From assembly GCF_021404465.1 (NCBI RefSeq), contig NZ_JABFTT010000017.1, positions 34,496-98,495 of the forward strand: 64,000 bases of DNA, given 5' to 3'. The DNA is from Billgrantia zhangzhouensis. Lineage in GTDB: Bacteria > Pseudomonadota > Gammaproteobacteria > Pseudomonadales > Halomonadaceae. Under the pieces are notes generated by a model. That model saw only the letters and a program-made list of their open reading frames with translations, was not told the DNA's origin and made no database searches. Every line of letters begins with the position of its first letter. Within the stretch, counting starts at the first letter, position 1. Positions 54,414 to 62,199 of this stretch are shown piece after piece. The position numbers were made by a program, and so were the translations under genes.

Positions 54414-56678
54414 ATGAAACTCGCTACCGAACTTTCGCGTACCCATCGCCTGGCTCAAGCCACTGTGCTGGGAGCCTCCCTGGCATTGTTGCCGCTTAAC
54501 GCTGCCGTAGCCCAGGCATTGCCGCCAGGCCTTGCGTCACCGGGCTCCTCCGACATCCAACAGGTGGTGCGTCAGGCGCTTGCCACCAATCCCGAAGTGC
54601 TGGCGGCATGGAACGGATTGAACGCGGCAGGCAATGACGTAAGCGTGGCACGCGGCAACTATTTGCCCAGTATCGACGTGACTGCAGGCATCGGGCGTGA
54701 GGCGCGCGAAGGGGACTCACGCGGCAGCTACGGCACCGATTTCGCTGAACTCAGCCTTAATCAGATGATCTACGACGGCTTTGCCACACGCAGCGAAGTC
54801 GAGCGGCTCGACCGTGCCAAGCTGGTGCGCTACTACGAACTGCTCGGTGCCAGCGAGAACGTAGCACTGGAAGCCGCGCGCGCCTACCTCGACGTCAGCC
54901 GCTACCGTGAACTGGTGCGCCTGGCCCAGGAAAACTACGGCGACCACATGCGCGTGTTCAACCAGATCGAGGATCGTGTGCGCAGCGGCGCCGGGCGTGG
55001 TGTTGATCTCGAGCAGATCAGTGGCCGTCTGGCCCTGGCCGAGTCCAATCTGATGACCGAGGCGTCGAACCTCCATGACGTCACGGCGCGCTATCAGCGT
55101 ATCGTCGGTGGCTTGCCGGCAGAGCATCTGGCGCCGGCGCCCCAGCTCGACGACCGCCTGCCGCCCTCCGTGGCCGAGGCGGTCAACCTGGCGTTCCAGG
55201 GCAACCCCGAGTTCCACGCCGCCATCGAGAACATCGAGGCAGCCAGGGCCGAGCAGGCTGGCACCCGGGCAGGCTTCCAGCCGCGTCTGGACCTGCGCGG
55301 CCGCACCGGCACCAACAACAACGATAACGGCTACGATGACTATGGCCGTCGTGACCGCCACAGCATCGAGCTGGTGGCCAGCATGAACCTCTATCGCGGC
55401 GGCAGCGACCTGGCCTCGTTCCGCGCCGCCAGCGACCGTGTCGAGCAGGCGGTCAACCTGCGTGACAAGGCGTGTACCGATGTACGCCAGACCACCCAGA
55501 TCGCCTTCAACGACACCCAGCGCTTGCGCGAGCAGATCCGCTATCTCAATGAACACCGCCAGTCGATCGATCGGGTACGCGGCGCCTACCAGCAGCAGTT
55601 CGACATCGGCCAGCGCACCCTGCTCGACGTGCTCGACAGCGAGAACGAATACTTCGAGGCCAGCCGCGCCTACGTCAATGCCGAATACGACATCATGCTA
55701 GCCGATGCGCGCACCCTGGCGGCGATGGGGCAACTGATGCAGAGCCTGGGCGTGATGCGCGACGACATGCCGACCCTGGCGGAACTCGGCAGCGACGGCG
55801 TGGCGCTCGACCCCCAGGCACTCTGTCCGGTGGAGGGGCCCGCAGGTTTCACGCTGGCCGACTTCACCGGCGGCATCGGTGAGCCTGAGCGCGCGCCCGA
55901 TGTGACGCTCTCCGCCGACGCCCTGTTCGCGGTCAATAGCGCCGAGCTGGGGCCCGATTCGCGTCAGGAGCTCGCGAGCCTGGCGGAGCAGATCCGCAGT
56001 CGAACCGACCTGGCACGGGTGTTCATCGCCGGTCACGCCGACAGTACCGGCAGCGATGCCATCAACGATCCACTGTCGCAGCGCCGGGCCGACAGCGTGG
56101 GCGACTATCTGGCCAGCCAGGGAGTGGATCGCGACTTGATCGAGACTCGCGGCTACGGCTCGCGTCAGCCGGTGGCCAGCAACGATACCGTGGAAGGACG
56201 TCGCCAGAACCGTCGTGTGGAAGTCACGCTCGAGCGGGTAGGCGAGAACCTCGACATGACCTCGGTGCAGCAGTGGCCGGCCGACGCTCATCAGGAAGCG
56301 ACCCAGGCAGTGGAGCCCAGCGTGGCTGATGTCTGGGCGGCGCAGCGCCCCGTCGCCAGCGTCTATCGCGAAGTTCAGGTCGAGGTTCATGGTGAGGTGG
56401 CCCTTGGCGAGCTGTCAGCTGCCGCTCAGGCAGAGCCGCAGGCGGTGGGTGTCGAGCAGGGCGCCTACCTGCAGGTAGCGGCGTTGAGCGATGCTCAGCG
56501 TGCCCAACAGCTCGGCAGCCAGCTCAGCGATGCCTTGGCCAAGCCGATGCGTCTGGTCAGCTCTGCCGCACTGCATCGGATCCAGCTCGGCCCCATCGGC
56601 GATCCGGGCGAACTGGCGGCGCTGCGTGGCGAGCTGAAGCACCTGGGCTACGCCGACAGCTATGTGGTACAGGGCTGA
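54414..56678 (+). CDS. TolC-type outer-membrane channel fused to OmpA-like and SPOR-like domains
   Basis: A 754-residue protein that should form the outer-membrane exit of the adjacent type I secretion system. A signal peptide (1-34) is followed by a TolC-family channel (about 48-455; VVRQALATNPEVLAAWN, QMIYDGFATRSEVERL, RTLLDVLDSENEYFEA). Residues about 495-605 are an OmpA-like peptidoglycan-binding domain (ADALFAVNSAEL, IAGHADSTGSD, GRRQNRRVEV). Residues about 680-754 look like a SPOR domain (AYLQVAALSDAQRAQQLGSQL...LHRIQLGPI). LapE/TolC relatives normally end after the channel. The two extra domains would tie the channel to the cell wall. Hairpins at 56695-56723 and 56748-56770 separate it from the ABC transporter gene. 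Confidence 0.88.
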   Translation: MKLATELSRTHRLAQATVLGASLALLPLNAAVAQALPPGLASPGSSDIQQVVRQALATNPEVLAAWNGLNAAGNDVSVARGNYLPSIDVTAGIGREAREGDSRGSYGTDFAELSLNQMIYDGFATRSEVERLDRAKLVRYYELLGASENVALEAARAYLDVSRYRELVRLAQENYGDHMRVFNQIEDRVRSGAGRGVDLEQISGRLALAESNLMTEASNLHDVTARYQRIVGGLPAEHLAPAPQLDDRLPPSVAEAVNLAFQGNPEFHAAIENIEAARAEQAGTRAGFQPRLDLRGRTGTNNNDNGYDDYGRRDRHSIELVASMNLYRGGSDLASFRAASDRVEQAVNLRDKACTDVRQTTQIAFNDTQRLREQIRYLNEHRQSIDRVRGAYQQQFDIGQRTLLDVLDSENEYFEASRAYVNAEYDIMLADARTLAAMGQLMQSLGVMRDDMPTLAELGSDGVALDPQALCPVEGPAGFTLADFTGGIGEPERAPDVTLSADALFAVNSAELGPDSRQELASLAEQIRSRTDLARVFIAGHADSTGSDAINDPLSQRRADSVGDYLASQGVDRDLIETRGYGSRQPVASNDTVEGRRQNRRVEVTLERVGENLDMTSVQQWPADAHQEATQAVEPSVADVWAAQRPVASVYREVQVEVHGEVALGELSAAAQAEPQAVGVEQGAYLQVAALSDAQRAQQLGSQLSDALAKPMRLVSSAALHRIQLGPIGDPGELAALRGELKHLGYADSYVVQG

Positions 56679-56694
56679 ACGACCCGGGGTGAAA

Positions 56695-56723
56695 GTTGTC
56701 CGTGCTGCGTTTGTGCGGACAAC
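56695..56723 (+). terminator. Hairpin after the TolC-fusion gene
   Basis: An 8-bp perfect stem GTTGTCCG/CGGACAAC (56695-56702 with 56716-56723) with a 13-base loop begins 17 bases after the stop. No T-tract follows, so it may act in mRNA stability rather than termination. Confidence 0.4.
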
Positions 56724-56747
56724 GCCGTGATCGTCATCTAGCATCAA

Positions 56748-56770
56748 CCCGCCCGGGACAGTCGGGCGGG
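56748..56770 (+). promoter_or_regulatory. GC-rich hairpin just before the LapB-like start
   Basis: CCCGCCCG/CGGGCGGG (56748-56755 with 56763-56770) with a seven-base loop ends 19 bases before the GTG start. It could attenuate the operon or shield the ribosome-binding site. Confidence 0.45.
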
Positions 56771-56789
56771 CCTCATCCCCGAGGTCCCC

Positions 56790-58961
56790 GTGACGCAGCA
56801 AGAAGTATTGTATTCCTCTCAGGAAGCACCGCGCTCGGCAGTTCGTGACGAGCTGCTCGAGTGCCTGCAATCCATCGCCCTGGCTCACGACCATGCGGTG
56901 ACGCCCGATGCGTTGACGGCAGGTCTGCCGTTGGAAGAGGGGCGTCTCACTCCCGGGGTCTTTCCCCGGGCCGCTACTCGCGCCGGCATGACGGCACGCA
57001 TCGCCAAGAGCCGCCTGGTACAGCTGAATCCGGCACTTTTCCCCGCCGTGCTGCTGCTGGAACCGGGGCGTGCCTGCGTGCTCGTCGCGCTGGATCTCAA
57101 GGCGCGCCGCGCTCGGGTGATCTTTCCCGAACTCGGCGATGCCGTTACCGAAGTCGATCTCGACGGTCTCGCCGAAAGTTACAGCGGTCAGGCCATCTAC
57201 GTGCGCCCACGCTTCCGCTTCGATACGCGGGGGCCGGAAGTCGGCAAGCAGCGCTCCCGGCACTGGTTCTGGGGCGTCATCCGCGAGAACCGGCGCCTCT
57301 ATCGCGACGTGATCGCCGGCTCCGTGCTCATCAATCTGTTCGCGGTGGCGATGCCGCTGTTCGTACTCAACGTCTATGACCGTGTGGTGCCCAACCATGC
57401 GACCGAGACCCTGTGGGTGCTTGCCGCGGGTATATTCGTCGTGCTCTGTTTCGATCTCGCGCTGCGCTTGATGCGCAGCGCTTTCGTCGATCTGGCGGCA
57501 AGCCGGGCCGACGTCAAGCTTTCATCGCGTATCATGTCCCAGGTACTGGGGCTACGCATGGAGGCCAAACCTGCCTCTACCGGGTCGTTCGCCTCGACCT
57601 TGCAGTCCTTCGAGTCGGTGCGCTCGTTCATCGGCTCGGCTACGGTGGTGGCGCTGGTCGACTTGCCCTTCGTGCTGCTGTTCGTGGGCGTGATTGCCTT
57701 GATAGGGGCGCCGCTAGCCTTGCCGGTCCTGGCCGGTATCGTCTTGGTGTTGCTCTATGCCTTGGCCGCCCAGGGCAAACTGCATGAACTTTCTGAAACC
57801 ACTTGGCGGGTCAGTGCTCAGCGCAACGCCACGCTGGTGGAATCGTTGTCGAGCCTGGAAACGGTCAAGTCTCTGCGGGCCGAGAGCCGTATTCAATCGA
57901 TCTGGGAGAAGGCGACCGCCTTTCTCTCGCGCACTTCCGCCCAACTGCGTCTGGTCAGCACCTCCGTCTCCAACGTCGCCATGTGGGCCCAGCACACCGT
58001 AGCCGTGGGCGTCATCCTGATCGGAGTCTATCTGATCATCGACGGCAATCTGAGTCAGGGTGGGCTCATTGCGGCCTACATGCTGTCGTCCCGGGCCATG
58101 GCCCCCATCAGTCAGGCGGCGGCGTTGCTGGCCCAATATCATCAGTCTTCCACCGCGCTCAAGTCGCTCGAAGATGTCATGCAGCGACCGGTGGAGCGAC
58201 CCGATGGGAAATCGTTCATCTCGCGCCCGGTGGTCCGCGGCGAGATCCGTTTCGACAAGGCGTCGTTGCGCTATCCCGACGAGGAGCGCGATGCGCTGCG
58301 CGATGTCTCGCTCAAGATCGAGCCCGGCGAAAAAGTGGCGCTGCTGGGGCGTGTCGGCTGTGGCAAGACCTCGCTCAACAAGCTGTTGCTGGGCCTGTAT
58401 GCGCCCACGGCGGGGGCGGTCATGCTCGATGGTGTCGATCTGCGCCAGTTCGACCCCATCCAACTGCGCCGCCATATCGGCTACGTGCCCCAGGACGTGA
58501 GCCTGTTCTTCGGTTCGCTGCGCGAAAACATCGTCGCCGGTGGCGGCAGCGACGGCGTCGATGACGACTCGCTGCTGCGTGCCATCAAGCTCAGCGGGCT
58601 GGAGAACCTGGTGAACGGGCACCCTCATGGTGTCGACCTCCAGGTGGGCGAGCGCGGGCAGATGCTCTCCGGTGGCCAGCGTCAGGCCGTGGCCATTGCC
58701 CGAGCCATGGTCCACGACCCGCAGATCCTGCTGCTCGACGAGCCGACCAGCTCGATGGATCACGCCAGCGAAGAAGCCTTCAAGACCAATCTGAAGCAGT
58801 ACGGCGAGGGCAAGACGCTGATCGTGGTGACCCACCGTACCTCGCTATTGTCATTGGTCGACCGCATCATCGTCCTCGATGTCGGCAAGGTCGTCGCCGA
58901 CGGCCCCCGCGACAAAGTGGTCGAGGCCCTGCGCAAGGGTCAGATCGGGAGGGCCAACTGA
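56790..58961 (+). CDS. lapB: Type I secretion ABC transporter, LapB-like
   Basis: A 723-residue permease/ATPase that should export the adhesin at 62200. The N-terminal ~140 residues are a C39-peptidase-like domain; the usual catalytic Cys is not evident, so it is probably a non-proteolytic CLD-type domain. Six TM helices span about 165-440. The ATPase has Walker A GRVGCGKTS (about 517-525), signature LSGGQRQAVAIARAM (about 626) and Walker B LLLDEPTSSMD (about 647). The GTG start is preceded by GAGG. The stop overlaps the start of the membrane-fusion gene (TGATG). Name follows the Pseudomonas lap system; orthology is inferred. Confidence 0.92.
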   Translation: MTQQEVLYSSQEAPRSAVRDELLECLQSIALAHDHAVTPDALTAGLPLEEGRLTPGVFPRAATRAGMTARIAKSRLVQLNPALFPAVLLLEPGRACVLVALDLKARRARVIFPELGDAVTEVDLDGLAESYSGQAIYVRPRFRFDTRGPEVGKQRSRHWFWGVIRENRRLYRDVIAGSVLINLFAVAMPLFVLNVYDRVVPNHATETLWVLAAGIFVVLCFDLALRLMRSAFVDLAASRADVKLSSRIMSQVLGLRMEAKPASTGSFASTLQSFESVRSFIGSATVVALVDLPFVLLFVGVIALIGAPLALPVLAGIVLVLLYALAAQGKLHELSETTWRVSAQRNATLVESLSSLETVKSLRAESRIQSIWEKATAFLSRTSAQLRLVSTSVSNVAMWAQHTVAVGVILIGVYLIIDGNLSQGGLIAAYMLSSRAMAPISQAAALLAQYHQSSTALKSLEDVMQRPVERPDGKSFISRPVVRGEIRFDKASLRYPDEERDALRDVSLKIEPGEKVALLGRVGCGKTSLNKLLLGLYAPTAGAVMLDGVDLRQFDPIQLRRHIGYVPQDVSLFFGSLRENIVAGGGSDGVDDDSLLRAIKLSGLENLVNGHPHGVDLQVGERGQMLSGGQRQAVAIARAMVHDPQILLLDEPTSSMDHASEEAFKTNLKQYGEGKTLIVVTHRTSLLSLVDRIIVLDVGKVVADGPRDKVVEALRKGQIGRAN

Positions 58962-60403
58962 TGACCGTCATGTCTCCCAAGGCCAAGGGCAAGAGCGCCG
59001 AGCAGCAAGGCTTCGAGGCGATCGGGCGCTTTTCCGAAGTGGGCGGCAAGCCGTTTCGCCCCTTCATTGACCGCCTGTTCTCCAAGCGTGTCACGGCTGC
59101 CCATCTCAATCGCGACTGGGCCAGCGATGCCGACTGGGCGCGCATGCAGCAGGACCCCATCCGGGCGAGAGTATTCCTGTATACCGCTGTGCTCGCCGTC
59201 ATCGCATTGCTCGTGTGGTCTTACTTCGCCTCGATCGACGAAGTCACCCGTGGCACGGGACGTGTGATCCCCTCCAGCCAACTGCAGAAGGTGCAATCTT
59301 TCGATGGCGGTGTGGTGCAGGAGATTCTGATCCGCGAAGGCGAGCTGGTCGAGGCGGGGCAGGCGCTGATGCGCATCGATCCCACTCGTTTCATTGCCAA
59401 CTTCCGCGAAAACCGGGCCCAGGCGCTGGCGCTGCGTGCTCGTGCCGAAAGGCTGCGTGCCCTGGCCACCGACACGCCCTTCAATCCCGATGATGAGCTG
59501 CGCGCCGAAGCGCCGGACATCGTGCTCCAGGAGCGGGAGGTCTACGAGAGCCGGCGCGAGGAGTTGCGCGAGCAAGAGAGTATTCTGAGCGACCGCATCC
59601 GTCAGCGCGAAGAAGAGCTCAACGAGGCCAAGGCACGGCGGGATACCGCCCAGCGCGAGGCCAACATGGCTAGCCAGGAACTGAATCTGACGCGCCCGCT
59701 ATTGCAGTCCGGAGCGGTTTCCGAAGTCGACATCCTACGGCTCGAGCGCGAAGTCTCGCGCGCGACCGGCGAGCGCAACCAGGCGGCAGCCTCGGTCGCT
59801 CGACTCGAGGCTGCCGTGGAGGAGGCGCGTACGCAGCTACGCGAGCTCGGCGCTGAACGGCGCAGCGACTGGCGCAACGATCTGGCACAAACCATCGGCG
59901 ATCTCGGTGCGCTCGATGAGTCGAGTGCCGGCCTGCAGGACCGCGTGCGCCTCGCCGAGGTACGCTCGCCGGTTACCGGCGTCGTGCAGCGTCTGGGTAT
60001 TACCACGCTTGGCGGTGTCGTTCAGCCCGGCCAGGAAGTGGTGGACATCATACCCAGCGACGATCAACTCCTGGTCGAGGCGCGTATCGCCCCGCAGGAC
60101 ATCGCCTTCCTGCGCCCTGGGCAACCGGCGACCATCAAGCTGACGGCATACGACTTCACGATATATGGCGGCCTGATGGCCGAGCTCGATCATATCAGCG
60201 CCGACACCATTACCGATGACGACGGCAACACCTTCTATCTGGTGCGTGTGAGAACCATTGAGGGCGAGGGGATCGACAACGACCTCTCGGTCATTCCGGG
60301 CATGACGGCCCAAGTCGACATCCTGACCGGCAAGCGCACCGTGATGCAGTTTATGCTCAAGCCTGTACTGCGGGCCTGGCGTGATTCGATGGGGGAACGT
60401 TGA
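58961..60403 (+). CDS. lapC: Type I secretion membrane-fusion protein, LapC-like (HlyD family)
   Basis: A 480-residue HlyD-family adaptor linking the ABC transporter to the outer-membrane channel. One TM helix (about 75-95), then a beta segment (VTRGTGRVIPSSQLQKVQSFDGGVVQEILIREGELVEAGQALMRID), a long coiled coil (about 150-310; Glu/Arg-rich) and a second beta half (GVVQRLGITTLGGVVQPGQEVVDIIPSDDQLLVEARI). It is coupled to the genes on both sides by one-base overlaps. Confidence 0.94.
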   Translation: MTVMSPKAKGKSAEQQGFEAIGRFSEVGGKPFRPFIDRLFSKRVTAAHLNRDWASDADWARMQQDPIRARVFLYTAVLAVIALLVWSYFASIDEVTRGTGRVIPSSQLQKVQSFDGGVVQEILIREGELVEAGQALMRIDPTRFIANFRENRAQALALRARAERLRALATDTPFNPDDELRAEAPDIVLQEREVYESRREELREQESILSDRIRQREEELNEAKARRDTAQREANMASQELNLTRPLLQSGAVSEVDILRLEREVSRATGERNQAAASVARLEAAVEEARTQLRELGAERRSDWRNDLAQTIGDLGALDESSAGLQDRVRLAEVRSPVTGVVQRLGITTLGGVVQPGQEVVDIIPSDDQLLVEARIAPQDIAFLRPGQPATIKLTAYDFTIYGGLMAELDHISADTITDDDGNTFYLVRVRTIEGEGIDNDLSVIPGMTAQVDILTGKRTVMQFMLKPVLRAWRDSMGER

Positions 60404-61029
60404 TGGCACATTTCTTCGTTGGTCAGGGGCAGGGTGAGATCCCGCGCTGGCGTATGGCCTTCCCCGATGCCCACTGGGTGGGGCCAGAACAGGCCTTGGC
60501 AAGAGTCGGTCGCGACGACCGGGCATGGGTGATGAGCAACCTCACCGACTGGGAGGCCCTGGTTCGGGAGCTGGCCGAGCGGGGTGCCATGCTCGTCGTG
60601 TTGAGCTATCTCCCCAGCATGCAGGAGGCCTCCCAGGCGTTGAGCGCCGGCGCCCGCGGCTACACGCACGCCCTGTCTCCCGCAGCCCTGATGCGGCAGG
60701 TCGAACTGGTGGTGACCAACCAGGGAATCTGGGTATTGCCGGAACTGATGAGCTGGGTGGCCGGGAGCGCCTTCAAGGCGCTGGGGGGCAGGCCGCGCAA
60801 CCAGGCGGAAGATGGGTTGGGCGCGCTCACCGAAAGGGAGCGTGTCGTTGCCCTGGCGGTGGCAGAGGGGCAGACCAACAAGGAAGTCGCCCGGGAACTC
60901 GATATCACCGAGCGTACCGTCAAGGCTCACCTTGGCGCGGTGTTCCGCAAGCTGGGCATTCGCGACCGCATGCAACTGGTCTTGCATCTTTCGCAGCGGG
61001 AAGTCGATATGGCCGACAACGGTCGTTAG
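60403..61029 (+). CDS. LuxR-type regulator with a degenerate receiver domain
   Basis: A 208-residue protein with a C-terminal LuxR helix-turn-helix (about 137-200; LTERERVVALAVAEGQTNKEVARELDITERTVKAHLGAVFRKLGI). The N-terminal ~125 residues keep the receiver fold pattern (ASQALSAGARGYTHALSPAALMRQVELVVTNQGIWVLPELM), but no acidic pocket or phospho-Asp is visible, so regulation by phosphorylation is unlikely. The ATG at 60403 overlaps the LapC-like stop (TGATGG), with GGGGGA upstream. As the last gene of the operon it is a natural candidate regulator of the adhesin. Confidence 0.88.
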   Translation: MAHFFVGQGQGEIPRWRMAFPDAHWVGPEQALARVGRDDRAWVMSNLTDWEALVRELAERGAMLVVLSYLPSMQEASQALSAGARGYTHALSPAALMRQVELVVTNQGIWVLPELMSWVAGSAFKALGGRPRNQAEDGLGALTERERVVALAVAEGQTNKEVARELDITERTVKAHLGAVFRKLGIRDRMQLVLHLSQREVDMADNGR

Positions 61030-61035
61030 GTGTCG

Positions 61036-61063
61036 GGTCCCGGGTGACTAATCACCTGGGACC
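61036..61063 (+). terminator. Terminator hairpin after the secretion operon
   Basis: GGTCCC-G-GGTGA (61036-61047) pairs with TCACC-T-GGGACC (61052-61063), 12 pairs with one G-U, loop CTAA. It begins seven bases after the LuxR stop. No strong T-tract follows. Confidence 0.6.
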
Positions 61064-61126
61064 ACATCTACGATGCCTTGGCATCGACAGCCATGCCGCA
61101 TGGCGGCCGACCCCGGTATATCGAAA

Positions 61127-61624
61127 TTAAGACTCATCATCCTCTGCCCCCAGAAGCGCTTTGATGCGTTCGCCATCACTGCTGGCCGCTCTCCACAAGT
61201 CATTCCAGCTATCCGGTGGATTACCGTTCTTGAGCATCTTGCGGAAGACAGCGTAAGCGTCCTGTTTGCTGTCATAGGCGCGTTTGGTGGATTCGTCGTT
61301 GACCCAAGCGTAGATGAGGATCTTGCTCGCAAGGTCGTAGCGAAAGAACAGCCGGTACTGCTGGTAGAACTTTGCTCGGCACCAATGGGTGTGCTCAGCC
61401 CCGAGGGTGCTTCCTTGGCGATACTGAGGGCCTGCCGGGTCCTGTGGAATGTCGTTCTTGGCCAGCTTCACAATCGCCGCCAGACGCTTGGTGGCCGGTT
61501 TGCTGCGATATCCGAGCGGATCCCTTTCCCCAAGACGCTTCACCTTACTGATGAGCGCATCGACCTGTTCCAGAAATAGTGGATGTGCGTAGATCGTCCA
61601 TCCGTTTATTTCCAGAGGGCTCAT
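61127..61624 (-). CDS. yhaV: YhaV-family toxin of a type II toxin-antitoxin system
   Basis: A 165-residue protein matching E. coli YhaV, a ribonuclease toxin of the RelE-like fold. Matching segments include INGWTIYAHPLFLEQVDAL, ATKRLAAIVKLA, the YRLFFRYD strand, AWVNDESTKRAYDSKQDAYAVF and KMLKNGNPPDSWNDL. The ATG overlaps the stop of the antitoxin gene upstream (ATGA), typical of toxin-antitoxin coupling. The pair sits on the opposite strand between the secretion operon and its presumed adhesin substrate. Confidence 0.92.
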   Translation of the reverse strand: MSPLEINGWTIYAHPLFLEQVDALISKVKRLGERDPLGYRSKPATKRLAAIVKLAKNDIPQDPAGPQYRQGSTLGAEHTHWCRAKFYQQYRLFFRYDLASKILIYAWVNDESTKRAYDSKQDAYAVFRKMLKNGNPPDSWNDLWRAASSDGERIKALLGAEDDES

Positions 61625-61956
61625 GTGTCGTCGTCGTCCTCTGGCAGCTCTTCATCAAGGTCTACCTCAATGCCTGCCGTCAGGCATTCGGCCTCGGCGA
61701 AGGTGCTGGCAGTGACAGGGCGAATGTTTTCCGGGTGCTCCTGCAGATCGCGCTCCAGGAAGGCCAGGAAGCTGGTCATCACGGGGTCTTGGCTGGACGC
61801 ATCGCGGGCGCGAGTGAGCACCACTTCCCCATTGGGGCGAATCATGTAGTGAATCCGATCGCGGCGCTTCAGCTTCAGCGCACGACGGACCGATGCCGGA
61901 ATGGTCGTCTGGTAGCGATCCGTCAGGGTGGAGTCATCCTCAACGGCCGTGTTCAT
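61621..61956 (-). CDS. prlF: PrlF-family antitoxin
   Basis: A 111-residue antitoxin with an AbrB/SpoVT-type swapped-hairpin DNA-binding N terminus (STLTDRYQTTIPASVRRALKLKRRDRIHYMIRPNGEVVL) and an acidic C terminus (DLDEELPEDDDDT) of the kind that neutralises the toxin. The ATG at 61956 has a GGAGG ribosome-binding site. PrlF-type antitoxins repress their own promoter; three GTAATGCA repeats and a perfect palindrome lie directly upstream (61976-62032). Confidence 0.92.
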   Translation of the reverse strand: MNTAVEDDSTLTDRYQTTIPASVRRALKLKRRDRIHYMIRPNGEVVLTRARDASSQDPVMTSFLAFLERDLQEHPENIRPVTASTFAEAECLTAGIEVDLDEELPEDDDDT

Positions 61957-61975
61957 GATTGGCCTCCGCGCAATG

Positions 61976-62032
61976 GTAATGCAAGAGTAATGCACTCAAG
62001 GTAATGCAATCGCATTGCCATTGTCAATGGCA
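61976..62032. promoter_or_regulatory. Repeat-rich operator region of the toxin-antitoxin pair
   Basis: GTAATGCA occurs at 61976-61983, 61987-61994 and 62001-62008, spaced 11 and 14 bases. An inverted near-copy GCATTGCC lies at 62012-62019, and TGCCATTG-T-CAATGGCA is a perfect palindrome at 62016-62032. This cluster lies 20-76 bases upstream of the antitoxin start and fits PrlF autoregulation. Confidence 0.7.
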
Positions 62033-62199
62033 GGGAAAGCAACCAATAGGTCTCCGGCTACCTGTCCATCGGTCCAATATCCATGTTTCTGCTTGTAACT
62101 TAACGTGGCGGCATAAGCCGACAATGGGTCTGGGCTGCTCATGTGTAGCAGCGACTCGGCGAGGCATCGATTACTACACCCCACGCAGGGAGTCACAAC

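Noticed and set aside
61976..62008. The short GTAATGCA repeats as the start of a CRISPR array
   Set aside because: The units are only 8 bases, the spacing is 11-14 bases, and there are no cas genes.
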